The translations under genes were made by a program, and so were the position numbers. From Astropecten irregularis (lineage: Eukaryota > Echinodermata > Asteroidea > Paxillosida > Astropectinidae): 64,000 nucleotides of DNA. The notes beneath the pieces are model-generated. The model was given only the letters and a program-made list of their open reading frames with translations, searched no databases and was not told where the DNA came from. The stretch lies in the NCBI GenBank assembly GCA_963971285.1, contig OZ020247.1, positions 10,312,614 to 10,376,613 of the forward strand, given 5' to 3'. Of this stretch, positions 9,180-19,279 are shown piece by piece (within the stretch, counting starts at the first letter, position 1; the number at the start of each line of letters is the position of its first letter).

Positions 9180-12100
9180 GTAAGGGAGTATACCCATTTT
9201 TATGATTTATTAAAGGTGACATCCTTGGAAATAAATGTAGGCTAAAAAGCTTTGATTCTTCTGTTTAGAAATTTAACATTTCAGGAGGGCGGGCTTCATC
9301 AAAATGTGCGGGTCACTCCCCAAATTGCCGTGCTGGTTTTGATAATTCATTTAGTAATTGTGGACAAGTGGGGCCCAAAACTATTTATTATTTATTATAA
9401 AGGACAACAACTTTTTATTTTTTGTATACATGGACCAGTCATGCCAGTTAAATAAGAGACTTGTCTATACGTTACTCAGGCAGGCATGCAACTTTTCCTC
9501 AGATCAGCTGATTTCCTCTTTTTTCTCTTCATTCTTAGGCCATAGAAAATTGAAAAACACTGTACAAAATATGGCAAAGATTTTAATTTCCTCTTTTTTT
9601 GGAAAGTCCAAGTTGCATGCCTGGTTACTCGTTAGGCTAAAAAAAATAGAGTGGGGCTAGGCCTAGTCTTTTAGCCCACGGCACAAAGATTATTTTCAGA
9701 CAATTGTTAGCTTTTTACTGTTCCGAAATGAGATTTTAACTTGAAGCAAATGTTCCTGGGTCCTGACAACCAGCTAAATTGAACATATTTTCAAAAAAAT
9801 ATTTTAGTGTAAAAAATAAATAATTGTCTCAAAATAATCCTTGTGGACTAAAACAACACTTACCCCATCCCCATAGGCATAGGGCCTAATGTTAGTGATA
9901 GTCATTTTTGGTTTCTTCAATATTATTTCTAGCAAGGTTAAATTTGTCGAAAGAGGGCAGGGTTTTGATTTTGGAGGGAAATTATGGGATAAAATGGTAA
10001 TTTTCAGTTAAGTTGCTTAATCCAGCCATTTCATGCGATCTTTCACAGGTAATTGGGGCACTACGAAATCGGGATATCCCAGCACTTCAGGGACCACTGC
10101 TTGTATAGCCATCGTCAGGGCCAGAGAGATGTGGATCGCAAACGTCGGAGATTCACGTGCCGTTATGGGAGTTTTGGGTCCGAATGGCGGCGGCCTGAAA
10201 TCGCGCACTGCCACCATTGACCACAAGCCGGAGTCGCCCAGGGAAATCCGGAGAATTGAGGCGATCGGCGGAAAAGTCCAGGCCAAGAATGGGGTCAAGA
10301 GAGTCGTCTGGGAACGGACCAAGCTCAGCCACAGCGGACCGGTCAGACGCAGCACCAGCGTGGATCAGATCCCATTTCTGGCGGTAGCACGATCTCTAGG
10401 TAAGAATCAGTGTTCTAGCCATGCCGGTCGGCACTGGTCGGGGATAGCCGGCACTCGGCCTTTCCGACCGGCACTGAGATGAAAAACTATGTTACTGACC
10501 GGCACAAAAAATCTTGAAAATCACAGGAAATGCACAAGTTACAACACAAATGCTGTGGTTTTTTTTTTTTCACTTTTTTTTTCAGACTAAATTTTTTCTT
10601 ATAAAACTCAAAAGAATGGTTTTGGTCTTACTTCGAGACCAAAACTGTTTCAGTCTTTGTTTAACAAATTTCTGGATAAATACACTGGTCATTTCATGCG
10701 GAAATATTTTAATGGTATGTTTCTACCAGTACCATCTTCATACCCTGAAAGTTATACGTAAATCTGTGAACATTTCTGTTATGGTATGTTACCAATCCTG
10801 TACAGCTCGCAACCTTAGCAATGTTGCAGCCTGAGAAATGATTGTGGTTTGTTTCGGGTAATCCTTTTCTGATTGCAGGTGATCTATGGAGCTACAGCAC
10901 TCTGCATAATGACTACATTGTGTCTCCCAAACCGGACATCAATCACTACGTCCTAGACCCTAAGGTCCATCAGTGCCTGGTCATCGGCAGTGACGGCCTG
11001 TGGAACATGCTCAGCTCCAGCGATGCTATCTATATCCTCTCCAAGTACTACGCCGAAAAGAAACAAGTAAGATTCAAGAAAGATTTGAGGCTTTGCATGG
11101 TGACAATTAGGTATGGGGCCGTCCTTAAAGTACGTACGCACGAAATGCCGACTTTTTTGACCCCCCTCCCCCCTGTACGCATGGCAAATGCATTGGTCCC
11201 AACCGCCCCTCCCCCCCTGTACGCATACGCATTCCACATTAGGTTTTCACTTTTTGTAGTGCCTTGCTTTAGCATCATTAAAATGTCAAAATAATCGGGG
11301 CCGGTACCGTTATTGGGACATCACTTTCAAATTCTGTGATAATTTTAAAGTGTAACCGTTTTTTATACATTTACAGACGTAATTTACTATTTTTTATTAT
11401 GTTGAATAAAAAAAACAAAAAAAAAACAATCCCGATGCTTTTTTATCGTTTTTCCCCATCTCTTTTCGTGCGAAATGATTATGCAAATTTTTCGTTTGCG
11501 TACAATACGCATTGGCCTGATCCCCCCTGTATGCTTGGCGTACGCGTCGGTAACAACCCAACCCCTCCCCCCCCCCCCCCCCCCTTCGTGCGTACATACT
11601 TTATGGACGGCCCCTATGTGGATCGGTTTGCGGGAGCACCATGTAAGAACCGTTGATCCTTTTGCACTTCTGTTTTGTTCGCACTTCTCGTAAGGTCTCA
11701 ACGTTTCCTGATGATGACTGGAGCAGGCTAGTTGAAATGTTGAGACCGAAACAGAACGAAACAGAAGTGCGGAAGTATGAACGATTCTTACATGGTGTTT
11801 CCGCAAACCGATCCACATACCAAGTAAGATTCAGTTCTAAACTGTCGCCAAGGTGTTTAGAGGGCATGTACAACATTGGTAAAGGTGACAGAGCAGCTGC
11901 AGGCTGCTCTTGATTTGATTTGTCATGGAATAAAAACAAAATGTAAAATTCTCAGCTCAATTGATCATTGGAAACACTGCAAACAGTGAGGAAGAGTTGC
12001 AAGTTTTACTCCAAATTTTGTGGGAATAGCTGTCTCATTTTTTATCTTGCCAAGATAAGAAAGGTTTTGGTGTTTTTGTTTTACTCTTTTCTGGATAAAT

Positions 12101-15100
12101 ATGGCATTTCAGGCTGAAATATTTTCACAGTATGTTTCTACCATTACCGTCTTTATACCCTGTAAGGTTATACGTAAATCTGTTTGGTTTTGGTTTGTTT
12201 CCAATGTTGTACATGACCTTTAAGTAGTTTTTGTAGCGGCCATTCCACCATGGGCAAATCTCTGAGCTTAACAATCGTCATTTCAAAGCACTGCTTAATA
12301 GGAAGCACAAAAAGAGTACCCAGCGGAACGCCGCTATAACAAACACGCAGGGATGCACAGAATTACGGGAGTTTGCAACACGTTGGCCAATTTGTTGACA
12401 AACTGCGCATCTTTCCACATGCGCAGTTTGTAGACAAAATTGATTCCGCGCATTGTGATTGGCAAACGGGTTGCAAACTCTTGGTGGCGCACTATTGTGT
12501 GAATCGCATGTATTGTTCTTTATAGTGGTTGTTCGTTAAACTGCACAGTGTTCAGCTTGCCTATAAAATTGTACATAAAAATTGGGAGCCAAAGATGATT
12601 GTATAGCAGTGTTTGTTATAGCGTTCCACCGTACATTCTTACTGCACAGTAATGTATTTTCAATACAAGTGATAAGCTATGCAAGTAATAAGCTGCTGCA
12701 TGCAAATTGTTTCTCAGCAGCCAAAATAATGACATGAAATTTATAAAAGTGCTTGGAGATGGAAGGGCCTAATATGTTTCGATCCCAGCAGGATCGAAAA
12801 GCGCCAGGCCCGTGTTTCTATCCTAGTCAGGCCCTCCTAACTCCAAGCAGTATTGAATTTGAAATAATGTTGCACGGTTTCCAATTTTGCCTAGCCGGTA
12901 TACCGGCTCAAAAAAAACCGCGGTATTCGGTATTACCGGCAACTTCTAAAAGCACAAATTACGTCATCTTATCTTGTGATCGGACACCCACAGGAGTGTG
13001 TCATACATCGTGAGTGGTTCAGCCGCTAGTTTTTTTGGCAATCTTAAGATTAAGAAATGTTACAAAATGTTTTTTATTGGCAGGAATTTAATTCAATAGC
13101 TTTGAAACAACATCGTTCAACCATGAATAATTTTTTTTTATCGTCCGACGTCGCACCCAGAGATCGTGTTTATTCTTTTTTTATTATAATCAAAGTTTAG
13201 GAACAGATTTGGAGCCGCGGAGACAATTTTCCTACCTTCCGTTTGCATTTATTTACTTCTCGAGCCAGGTATATTCCATGGAAATAAGACTGCATTTTTA
13301 TCGACAAAAATAGATAAAGTTAAGCCAAATCTACGTCCAGTCTGCTGCACAAAGTGCACACATGCATCAACCACGAAAGATGTTTACTTTGCCTTCCTTG
13401 GTTGGTGCCCGACAATATACCACATACATTGGCAACCCATTAAATGGGACCAGCGATTTGCCTGACCACGTGCAAACTTCCCAGTGGCAAGTTCAGCTGT
13501 CACAAAATGCAGTGACCACCAATAACATTGATCGTGAGAGCCAGCCAAGCATTATTATTGGACGAAGCTTTTATATGAAAGGGTCACCAACCTTTTTCCC
13601 AGGAATAAATTCAAGATCTTTTCCCACACTATTATGTCTGCAAATGAACTGTCTCCAGCTGTGTCTACACATCTTCTATACATAATTGACAGGTCTTTTG
13701 TTAAGCTGGGTTCAGATTTCTGGGTCACGAAACCAGAAACCACAAACTTTCTTTTGTCGGCAAACACAAAGGGATCTCTAAGATCTTATCTCCATTTAGT
13801 TTACAATCTGGCTGTTGCCAACAGAAAAATAACAAGTGGGGCTCTTCAAATCTTACAATACCGCGTTTTTTTTTTCTAAACCGACTTGGCCGGTATTTCG
13901 GTATTTCAAAAAAGCTTCGGTTCGGTTTCGGTTTTTGTTTTAAACCGCCACTACTCGGTAATACCGAAAAACCGTGCAACCTTAATTTGAAACATGTCAG
14001 GCACGTGTTTCCATCCTAGACTTTCCTAGTCAGTAGTCAGGCCATCCTAACTCTCCTAGATTAAGACTGAGTGTGCTGGAGTTAATTAGTATTTGATTTG
14101 CCTTGCTCACACAGGGAACGAAAATGAGGGAGACCATGGCACAGCGACTCGTCAAGAATTCCATCAACCGATGGGTGCTACGTTCACTACGTGCAGACAA
14201 CACTACAGCCATCACGGTCGTGTTTGACTTCCCAAAAGAGAAGCCCAAACCAGCGGAGGTCAAGAGCAAACCGGAGAAATCCACAGAGGGAGAGACACCG
14301 ACGTCTAGCTCGGTGACCAAAGTTGAAACAGACTCTCCTAGCACTTCCAAGGACGACATGAGTACGCCAGATAAACCGGCCGGAGAGGTAACCGATTCAG
14401 AACCCAAGAAGGAAGAAGAGCCCGTCGGCAGCAAGCTCCGCATCCGAGGAGAGACGGACTTTGTAGGTGTCCAGGGCTTTGGCAGCTTCAGACCCAAGCT
14501 CAGACACAGCAACATGTACCGTGATTTTGTCTTCCGCTTCCACTACCCCGAACCAGAGGAGAAGAAGTGGCCCTTTGAAAGCTGGGGTCAAAAACGGAAA
14601 GCCAACGAAGATGAGGACGACAGCGACTGTGAAGATTACTGGCAAACGAAACGATGGAAGCCAGACGGCGAGACCTACATCAATACTCCGGTGGTCGAAG
14701 TGACAAACTCAAAAATATCAAAACGTAGGCCCTCCTACACATCACCCTGGGTGTCTCCCGAAGACGTGGCACAGCCACGAAGAAAAGGGATGATAAGCCC
14801 GAGGAAATGCGGAAATTGTTATGAATGCCGCATTGGCATGCCTTCCCTCTGCAGCAAGAAGCCCAAGGTTGAGATCATCCGGGAATACAAGCTGGATCCC
14901 AACTATAAGGAAGACGAAGACAAAGAAGATGAAGAAGAAGACGATGATGAAGATGAAGATGAAGGCGATTGTGGATGCTATGAATGCCTCAAGGGGAGGC
15001 CGGAGTTCTGCTACGAAAAAGAAGAGGAAAGCGACCCGATACTCTACAATGAGGTTGTAAGCCCTAACTGCAGATGCTACGTGTGGAAAAATGGGAAGTC

Positions 15101-15347
15101 TGTTTTGTGCACGCCGACGAATATATCCAAGAAGCCCAGACAACCCAAGAAGAAGGTTGGCAAGGACTTTAAACAAAGCAGGTATAACACCCGTAACTCG
15201 CCGACGGAGCCAGAGGTACCCTTAGCCCAGAGGGCTCTCCGAAGCCTAAACAAAAGTGCCACGCAGTCCTCCAAACCAAAGAATCTCTACACGCCCGCCA
15301 AACGGCAAACAACCAGGCGACGTAGGTCCAATATTAAGAGTTGCTAG
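8825..15347 (+). CDS. PPM1D: PPM1D/Wip1-type PP2C protein phosphatase
   Basis: Metal-dependent Ser/Thr phosphatase. In vertebrates PPM1D is a nuclear enzyme that shuts off ATM/p53/p38 stress signalling. Four in-phase exons (8825-9179, 10049-10399, 10879-11066, 14115-15347) give 708 residues. Visible motifs: GGRDHMEDM (38-46), FDGHGG (65-70), STSGTTA, VGDSRAV, DHKPE, the Wip1-specific basic flap VKRVVWERTKLSHSGPVRRS, QIPFLAVARSLGD, GSDGLWNM and LRADNTTAI. It lacks the Pro-rich loop of vertebrate Wip1 between the MED and DGHGG motifs. The tail after the catalytic domain is lineage-specific: an acidic stretch and three CxC-Y...C repeats near residues 530, 584 and 617, then basic residues. The start at 8825 has a good Kozak context (AAGATGG). 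Confidence 0.95.
9479..9623. mobile_element. hAT-like small MITE, TIR CAGGCATGCAACTT
   Basis: Ends CAGGCATGCAACTT and AAGTTGCATGCCTG are inverted. GTTACTC flanks both sides (9471-9477 and 9624-9630), a 7-8 bp duplication. Related copies at 47984-48130 and 59212-59745. In PPM1D intron 1. Confidence 0.8.
10049..10399 (+). CDS. PPM1D: PPM1D exon 2
   Basis: 351 bp after a TTTCACAG acceptor. Contains GYPSTSGTTACIAIVR, DHKPESP and the Wip1 flap VVWERTKLSHSGPVRRS. Ends one base into Gly. Donor GTAAGA. Confidence 0.95.
10575..10806 (+). mobile_element. TTAA MITE subfamily B, partial
   Basis: Carries TTCTGGATAAATACAC, GGTATGTTTCTACCAG and TTACCAATCCTGTAC, the right half of subfamily B. In PPM1D intron 2, beside a short GACCGGCAC-rich repeat (10420-10505). 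Confidence 0.75.
10879..11066 (+). CDS. PPM1D: PPM1D exon 3
   Basis: 188 bp after GATTGCAG. Contains GDLWSYSTLHNDYIVSPKPD and GSDGLWNM. Its donor sequence CAAGTAAGATTCA is duplicated on the far side of a retroposon inserted 10 bp into the intron. Confidence 0.95.
11077..11820 (-). mobile_element. SINE-like retroposon with 13-bp TSD on a splice donor
   Basis: Flanked by identical CAAGTAAGATTCA at 11064-11076 and 11821-11833. Reading the minus strand it begins GTATGTGGATCGGTTTGCGG and ends GCAAAGCCTCAAATCTTTCT, like the copies at 1390 and 25466. It has an internal inverted repeat of the CGGTTTGCGG segment. A Harbinger-like MITE (11115-11614) was inserted into it later. A 13-bp duplication fits LINE-type integration. 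Confidence 0.85.
11115..11614. mobile_element. Harbinger-like MITE, 3-bp TSD (TAT)
   Basis: Ends GGGGCCGTCCTTAAAGTACG and GTACATACTTTATGGACGG(CCCC) are inverted repeats. TAT flanks both sides (11112-11114, 11615-11617). 500 bp, with poly-C subterminal tracts. Sister copy at 43135-43643. No transposase. The assignment rests on the 3-bp duplication and structure. Confidence 0.8.
12030..12222 (+). mobile_element. TTAA MITE subfamily A/B fragment
   Basis: TTTTCTGGATAAATATGGC, TTTCAGGCTGAAATATTTTC and TATGTTTCTACCATTACC are the family's right half, with the terminal repeat decayed. PPM1D intron 3. Confidence 0.65.
12330..12850. repeat. Dispersed repeat shared with 57525-57835
   Basis: AACAAACACGCAGGGATGCA, TGGTTGTTCGTTAAACTG, AATTGGGAGCCAAAGATGAT and CGATCCCAGCAGGATCGAAA recur, in altered order, near 57525-57835. 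Possibly an old DNA transposon. Its right part was split by the element at 12869-13985. Confidence 0.55.
12869..13985. mobile_element. hAT-like element, TIR GTTGCACGGTTT, 8-9 bp TSD
   Basis: Left end TAATGTTGCACGGTTT and right end AAACCGTGCAACCTT are near-perfect inverted repeats. The flanks share AATTTGAAA. Subterminal CGGTATACCGG / CGGTAATACCG motifs are present on both ends. Internal ORFs of about 107 and 70 codons match no transposase I recognise. It sits in PPM1D intron 3. Confidence 0.7.
14115..15347 (+). CDS. PPM1D: PPM1D exon 4 (end of catalytic domain and Cys-rich tail)
   Basis: Acceptor CTCACACAG, phase 0. Starts GTKMRETMAQRLVKN and completes the PP2C fold with LRADNTTAITVVF. The remaining roughly 370 residues are a low-complexity KPE-rich linker, then CGNCYECRIGMPSLC, an E/D run, CGCYECLKGRPEFC, CRCYVWKNGKSVLC and a basic end closing at TAG 15345-15347. 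Confidence 0.95.
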   Translation, partial: GTKMRETMAQRLVKNSINRWVLRSLRADNTTAITVVFDFPKEKPKPAEVKSKPEKSTEGETPTSSSVTKVETDSPSTSKDDMSTPDKPAGEVTDSEPKKEEEPVGSKLRIRGETDFVGVQGFGSFRPKLRHSNMYRDFVFRFHYPEPEEKKWPFESWGQKRKANEDEDDSDCEDYWQTKRWKPDGETYINTPVVEVTNSKISKRRPSYTSPWVSPEDVAQPRRKGMISPRKCGNCYECRIGMPSLCSKKPKVEIIREYKLDPNYKEDEDKEDEEEDDDEDEDEGDCGCYECLKGRPEFCYEKEEESDPILYNEVVSPNCRCYVWKNGKSVLCTPTNISKKPRQPKKKVGKDFKQSRYNTRNSPTEPEVPLAQRALRSLNKSATQSSKPKNLYTPAKRQTTRRRRSNIKSC

Positions 15348-15378
15348 GAGTGCGTAACTTTGAATTGACCGAAGTACA

Positions 15379-15515
15379 ATGGGAGACTTTTGAGAACCGG
15401 TCTTCAAGTCAACAGGGCACATGCACGCAATTGTGAGCATGCGCGCGTTGTTTTGCACGTGCGCTGTTGTGCGTGCACTGTTGACTTGAAGACCGGTTCT
15501 CCAAAATCTCCCATT
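15379..15515. mobile_element. Palindromic MITE (AATGGGAGACTTTTG family)
   Basis: Arms of about 40 bp: AATGGGAGACTTTTGAGAAC...GGTCTTCAAGTCAAC against its complement, with a GCGCGTTG-rich loop. Copies at 40622-40736, 54282-54431 and a one-arm fragment at 60375-60411. Lies just after the PPM1D stop, so it is probably in the 3' UTR. Confidence 0.85.
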
Positions 15516-15590
15516 AAGGTATGTAGACTGATTCAATATATGCATTTAATGTAGTTTTCAATTCGTTTGTACACATTTCCAGGGTCATTT

Positions 15591-15709
15591 AGGGCCTGTT
15601 TGTTCAATGCACAGGATCCCAGATTTTGGGATCCACGTGCAGGGTACGCTAAAATGGGATCTGGATCAGTAGAATCTATTATCCTGTGCATTAAACAAAC
15701 AAAGGCCCT
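15591..15709. mobile_element. Small foldback element (AGGGCCTGTTTGTTCAATGC)
   Basis: Inverted arms AGGGCCTGTTTGTTCAATGC and GCATTAAACAAACAAAGGCC(CT) surround GATCCCAGATTTTGGGATCC. 119 bp, no coding capacity. Confidence 0.7.
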
Positions 15710-15839
15710 TATTCGTCTCTTTCCACCAAACAGACATTTTTTCAATATACATTTGTATTTGTTCTGTAATTTTAAAGAAATACATGTTTACCAAAACAAC
15801 ATGTCAAGCAAAAAGGACTATGTTGGCTGGGCACGAATA

Positions 15840-16055
15840 ATAAGCCAAGTCAAAGAATATCAACCCTTACCCACACAAGACAAATGCTGCTTACCATACA
15901 TTACCATGGTCTCCACAGGGGGAACTGGATCATAAACTGTGCCCTTACCACGCAAACCACACTGTGGTGTATTCTTGTTGTCAGGATACTATACTTATTA
16001 CAGGAAAAACCATGTGTGGTAAACTGTGTTTAATATGCAAATGTGGGTTAGGGTT
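15840..16055. repeat. Dispersed ACCACACATGG repeat
   Basis: CCACAGGGGGAACTGGATCA and AAACCATGTGTGGTAAACTG occur in inverse order at 31239-31395 in an RFC5 intron. Class unknown. Confidence 0.5.
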
Positions 16056-16155
16056 AATGAAACTTTTACTGTAAAATATATGATGTTGCTGTCATGCACA
16101 TATTCTCCTTACAGACAACTAGTAAGTTGCAGATATGTGTACAGTATATTAACAT

Positions 16156-16593
16156 AATACACCAATCCAGTAGGCCATGTCCCTTGACAAATTGACCAAT
16201 CACAACACATTATTTAAGGTCCAACAAATTGCCGCCATTTTGTCCGACGAAATATTACGAATTAATTATTTTTGTATTCTTTACTACACACATTTCGTTG
16301 AGTTTACTTTTTTTTTGTATGTACTGTACAAGGCAATTCTTTTACATACCCAAGTTTTATCCTTAATCATGGTCAAGCGGTATTTATATTTTCATTATAT
16401 TTGTGACTCGATGCCCTGGCTGAAAGGAAATGTAAATTTTTGGCCTTTCCCAAAACCAAAGTCCAACGGAGAGAAGTGCTTTCGGTGGTTGAGGGTATCA
16501 TGCAATTTGTCCCGTGTGGGCGATCGTGAAACGTTGTGTGCGTTGTTGCTTGGCCGTTGCTATGGTGGGCGTGGCCTACTGGATCGGTGTATT
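16156..16593. mobile_element. MITE, TIR AATACACCAATCCAGTAGGC
   Basis: Left AATACACCAATCCAGTAGGC and right GCCTACTGGATCGGTGTATT are inverted. A diverged copy lies at 25781-26130, sharing CAACGGAGAGAAG and CTTGGCCGTTGCTATGG. Non-coding. Confidence 0.75.
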
Positions 16594-18303
16594 TGAGTTT
16601 ACGAGTGTATTCCACTCTTGGAATTAAACATTTTCCACTATATTTCAAGGGCATTTTTGTATAGATAATATACTCAATTTTTGTTTCCTTAAAGAATAAA
16701 ACAAATAATCTAATATGTTGTACAGTGCTGGTTGATGAAAACTAAAATGGTAACGTAAATATTACAAACCTATAACTTTGCTTCCTAATAATATAAGCCT
16801 ATGTGTAGTTTTTTCTTTTATAGTAGTTTTTCATTTCTTAAATTCTGTAACGAGATGGTTTGAATACATTATTTTCTAGATATTTCAACAACCGTAAGCT
16901 CATTGTGGTTTGATTTTCTTACCTCTTTCGGAAATAAGTCCCAGTACCCTTATTTACCCTTTCCATGACTTGACAAAGCCTAGGGGATATTTTTCTCTCT
17001 TTTTTTTTTGTAATTCAATTTTTGCACCCATGCATGTTGGAAAGAAAAACATGATTGTCATATACTGATTTGATATGTAAATATTTGATATAACGCATGA
17101 GCACCATTTTAGATGTGTATTTAGTTTAAACACTCTGTTCCTTTAGTTCTTTATTCTTTTGAATAATTTTGTTGTACAATACACTGTATCCGTAAAATCA
17201 AAGGTTTTTAAGTTTTGTAATTCTTCCATTTTGTTTTTGTTTTTTACTATGACATTGATTTTTAATGTACTGAACAAAATGTTTTACTTTTTTTCCCAAA
17301 AAGTACCTTTTGAAAACTTTGTTTTGTACTGAATTGTACTGTTTCTGTACTGCAACTTGTACAAACAAAAAAACGTAACATGAAAATGCAAAAAACTATG
17401 CTGAGAAAATACTTGTAACTCTAGTAACTGTTTTTAACTAATGTTAACGTACGTTCATCTAGGTACGTTCGTCCGACACGAGGCAATGTGACTACAGCCT
17501 GAAAAACCTGAAAAAACGTTATTTTGGTATTTATATTGATATTGTAACAAACGTGACCAAATACCAGAAGGATTGTAAATTTAAAATCAAATGAAAATTC
17601 CTGGTCATAAAAGATACTAACAATTTATGAAATAATCCCAATTTGGCAGATATGCTGCGCTTCTTAGATATTTATGATTAAATTAAATTTATGTCTTCGA
17701 GATAAAAATGAAATGACTGTACATGAATTGAATTTATAGTCTAAAAAACTCTAAACTTCCACCAGTAGCATGGTTTTTAATTGAACCCATACTTTTGTAC
17801 AAATTAAATGCGGACTAAATACCTTTTTAGATGATGAAAATTACTTTTTAAAAATAGGACTAGAAATACTAAGATTTTTCCAACTGCGACTCAAATGTTT
17901 CATATTGAAAGTTAACACGACACGGCACCATTTATGCTCAGAATGCTTTAATGTGTCTGTGTCTCAAAACTGCCAAAAGTCCTAAGTTTCAAATTTTTTT
18001 ATTCTAAAAAAATGAATTTAATAAGATAATGTCAAATGTATTTTCCACAAGATTTTCATAATGGAAATGTTGGACAGAATCTCAGGAAGACATTTCAATT
18101 CAAGATGGCGGAGCCTAGCAATAGTAAAAGACTGCACAGTACACGTACATTCAATTCTGGGTTTGTAACTCATAGCACATTATGGTCAATTGGTTGTTTT
18201 CGCAGGTTAATAAATTGTAAATATTGACCCTGGTACTTACAAATAGGTACATTTATTCATTGATGACATTATATCATTGATTGTGTTATAGCGTTTTGCA
18301 AAC
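16594..18303. other. AT-rich convergent intergenic DNA, nothing recognised
   Basis: Between the 3' ends of PPM1D and RFC5. AT-rich, several AATAAA/ATTAAA motifs, no conserved ORF and no clear terminal repeats. Confidence 0.6.
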
Positions 18304-18307
18304 TTAA

Positions 18308-18665
18308 AGGTAGTATCAAACTTTGGTAAAAAACCAACACAGAAATGTTCAAAGATTTACGTATAACTTACAGGGTATGAAGATGGTGATGGTAGAAACA
18401 TACCATTAAAATCTTTCCGCCTGAAATGGTGCATTTATCCAGATATTAGTAAAACAACGACCGAAAATCTTTTTGATCTTTTAAAAGATCAAAAATAAAA
18501 GAGAAAAGACTTAAACAAATACTGTGGCTGTTTTTCACTGTTTTCTCAAAAAGTGGGCACCGTATGGGACTGAAATTTTCATGGAGGACTGTTGCTGTAT
18601 CTGTCTTGATATTTTTGCCTATGAATATGTATTTCTTTGATAAAAACCAAAGTATGATATTACCT
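18308..18665 (-). mobile_element. TTAA MITE subfamily A, full length
   Basis: Starts after TTAA with AGGTAGTATCAAACTTTGG and ends CAAAGTATGATATTACCT before TTAA (18666-18669). Has GATCTTTTAAAAGATC and GGGCACCGTATGGGACTGAA modules. One of the most intact copies. Confidence 0.9.
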
Positions 18666-18907
18666 TTAACATGTACTTCATTGCTACAGATGTAAACATG
18701 CAAACTTGTCATACCTATAGGCTTTAATATGTAAAGAAAAGTATTATTTTTTTGGCTAGAATTTTTTAGGTTATTGATGTGAAAACTAATAAAAATGATG
18801 TACATTGAATCAATGTATTCTGGTAAGACGTAATACTTTGTGAATGTATTTTTTTGTTTTGGTGGTTTAATTACTTTTATTAAATTAAATTTAATTACTT
18901 TCTTTAA

Positions 18908-19273
18908 AGGTTCAGTCAGTACAGGTTTGGTACCCAAACATACCCAAACAAATGTTCACAGATTAAAATATAACTTTCCGGAAATTCAGGGTATAAAGAT
19001 GGTGCTGGAAGAAACATACCATTAAAATATTTCCGCCTGAAATGGTGTATTTATCCAAAAATTAATCAAACAATGACTGAAAACAGTTTTGATCTTAGGA
19101 TATGATCAAAACCATTCTTTATGTTTTAAAAGAAAAATTGAGTCGGGTTTTTGCTGACTCGTGACTCGGATGTCCGATTGAGCTCAAATTTTCACAGGTT
19201 TATTATTTCATGTACATGTTTGATCAAAGTATGAGTGTTCTTCTGTGACCTTCACCAATCATGCATTGTACCT
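18908..19273 (-). mobile_element. TTAA MITE subfamily B, full length
   Basis: TTAA|AGGTTCAGTCAGTACAGG at the left and CACCAATCATGCATTGTACC|TTTAA at the right. The inner half (AAATTGAGTCGGGTTTTTGC, GAGCTCAAATTTTCACAGG) differs from subfamily A. Confidence 0.88.
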
Positions 19274-19279
19274 TTAAGG

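Noticed and set aside
13362-13685. 107-codon ORF inside the hAT-like element
   Set aside because: No transposase motif recognised. Probably chance or decayed coding sequence.
13985-14012. p53 response element before PPM1D exon 4 (AACATGTCAGGCACGTGTTT)
   Set aside because: The first half-site misses one position and the second core is CGTG rather than CWWG. Too weak to claim, although vertebrate PPM1D is p53-induced.
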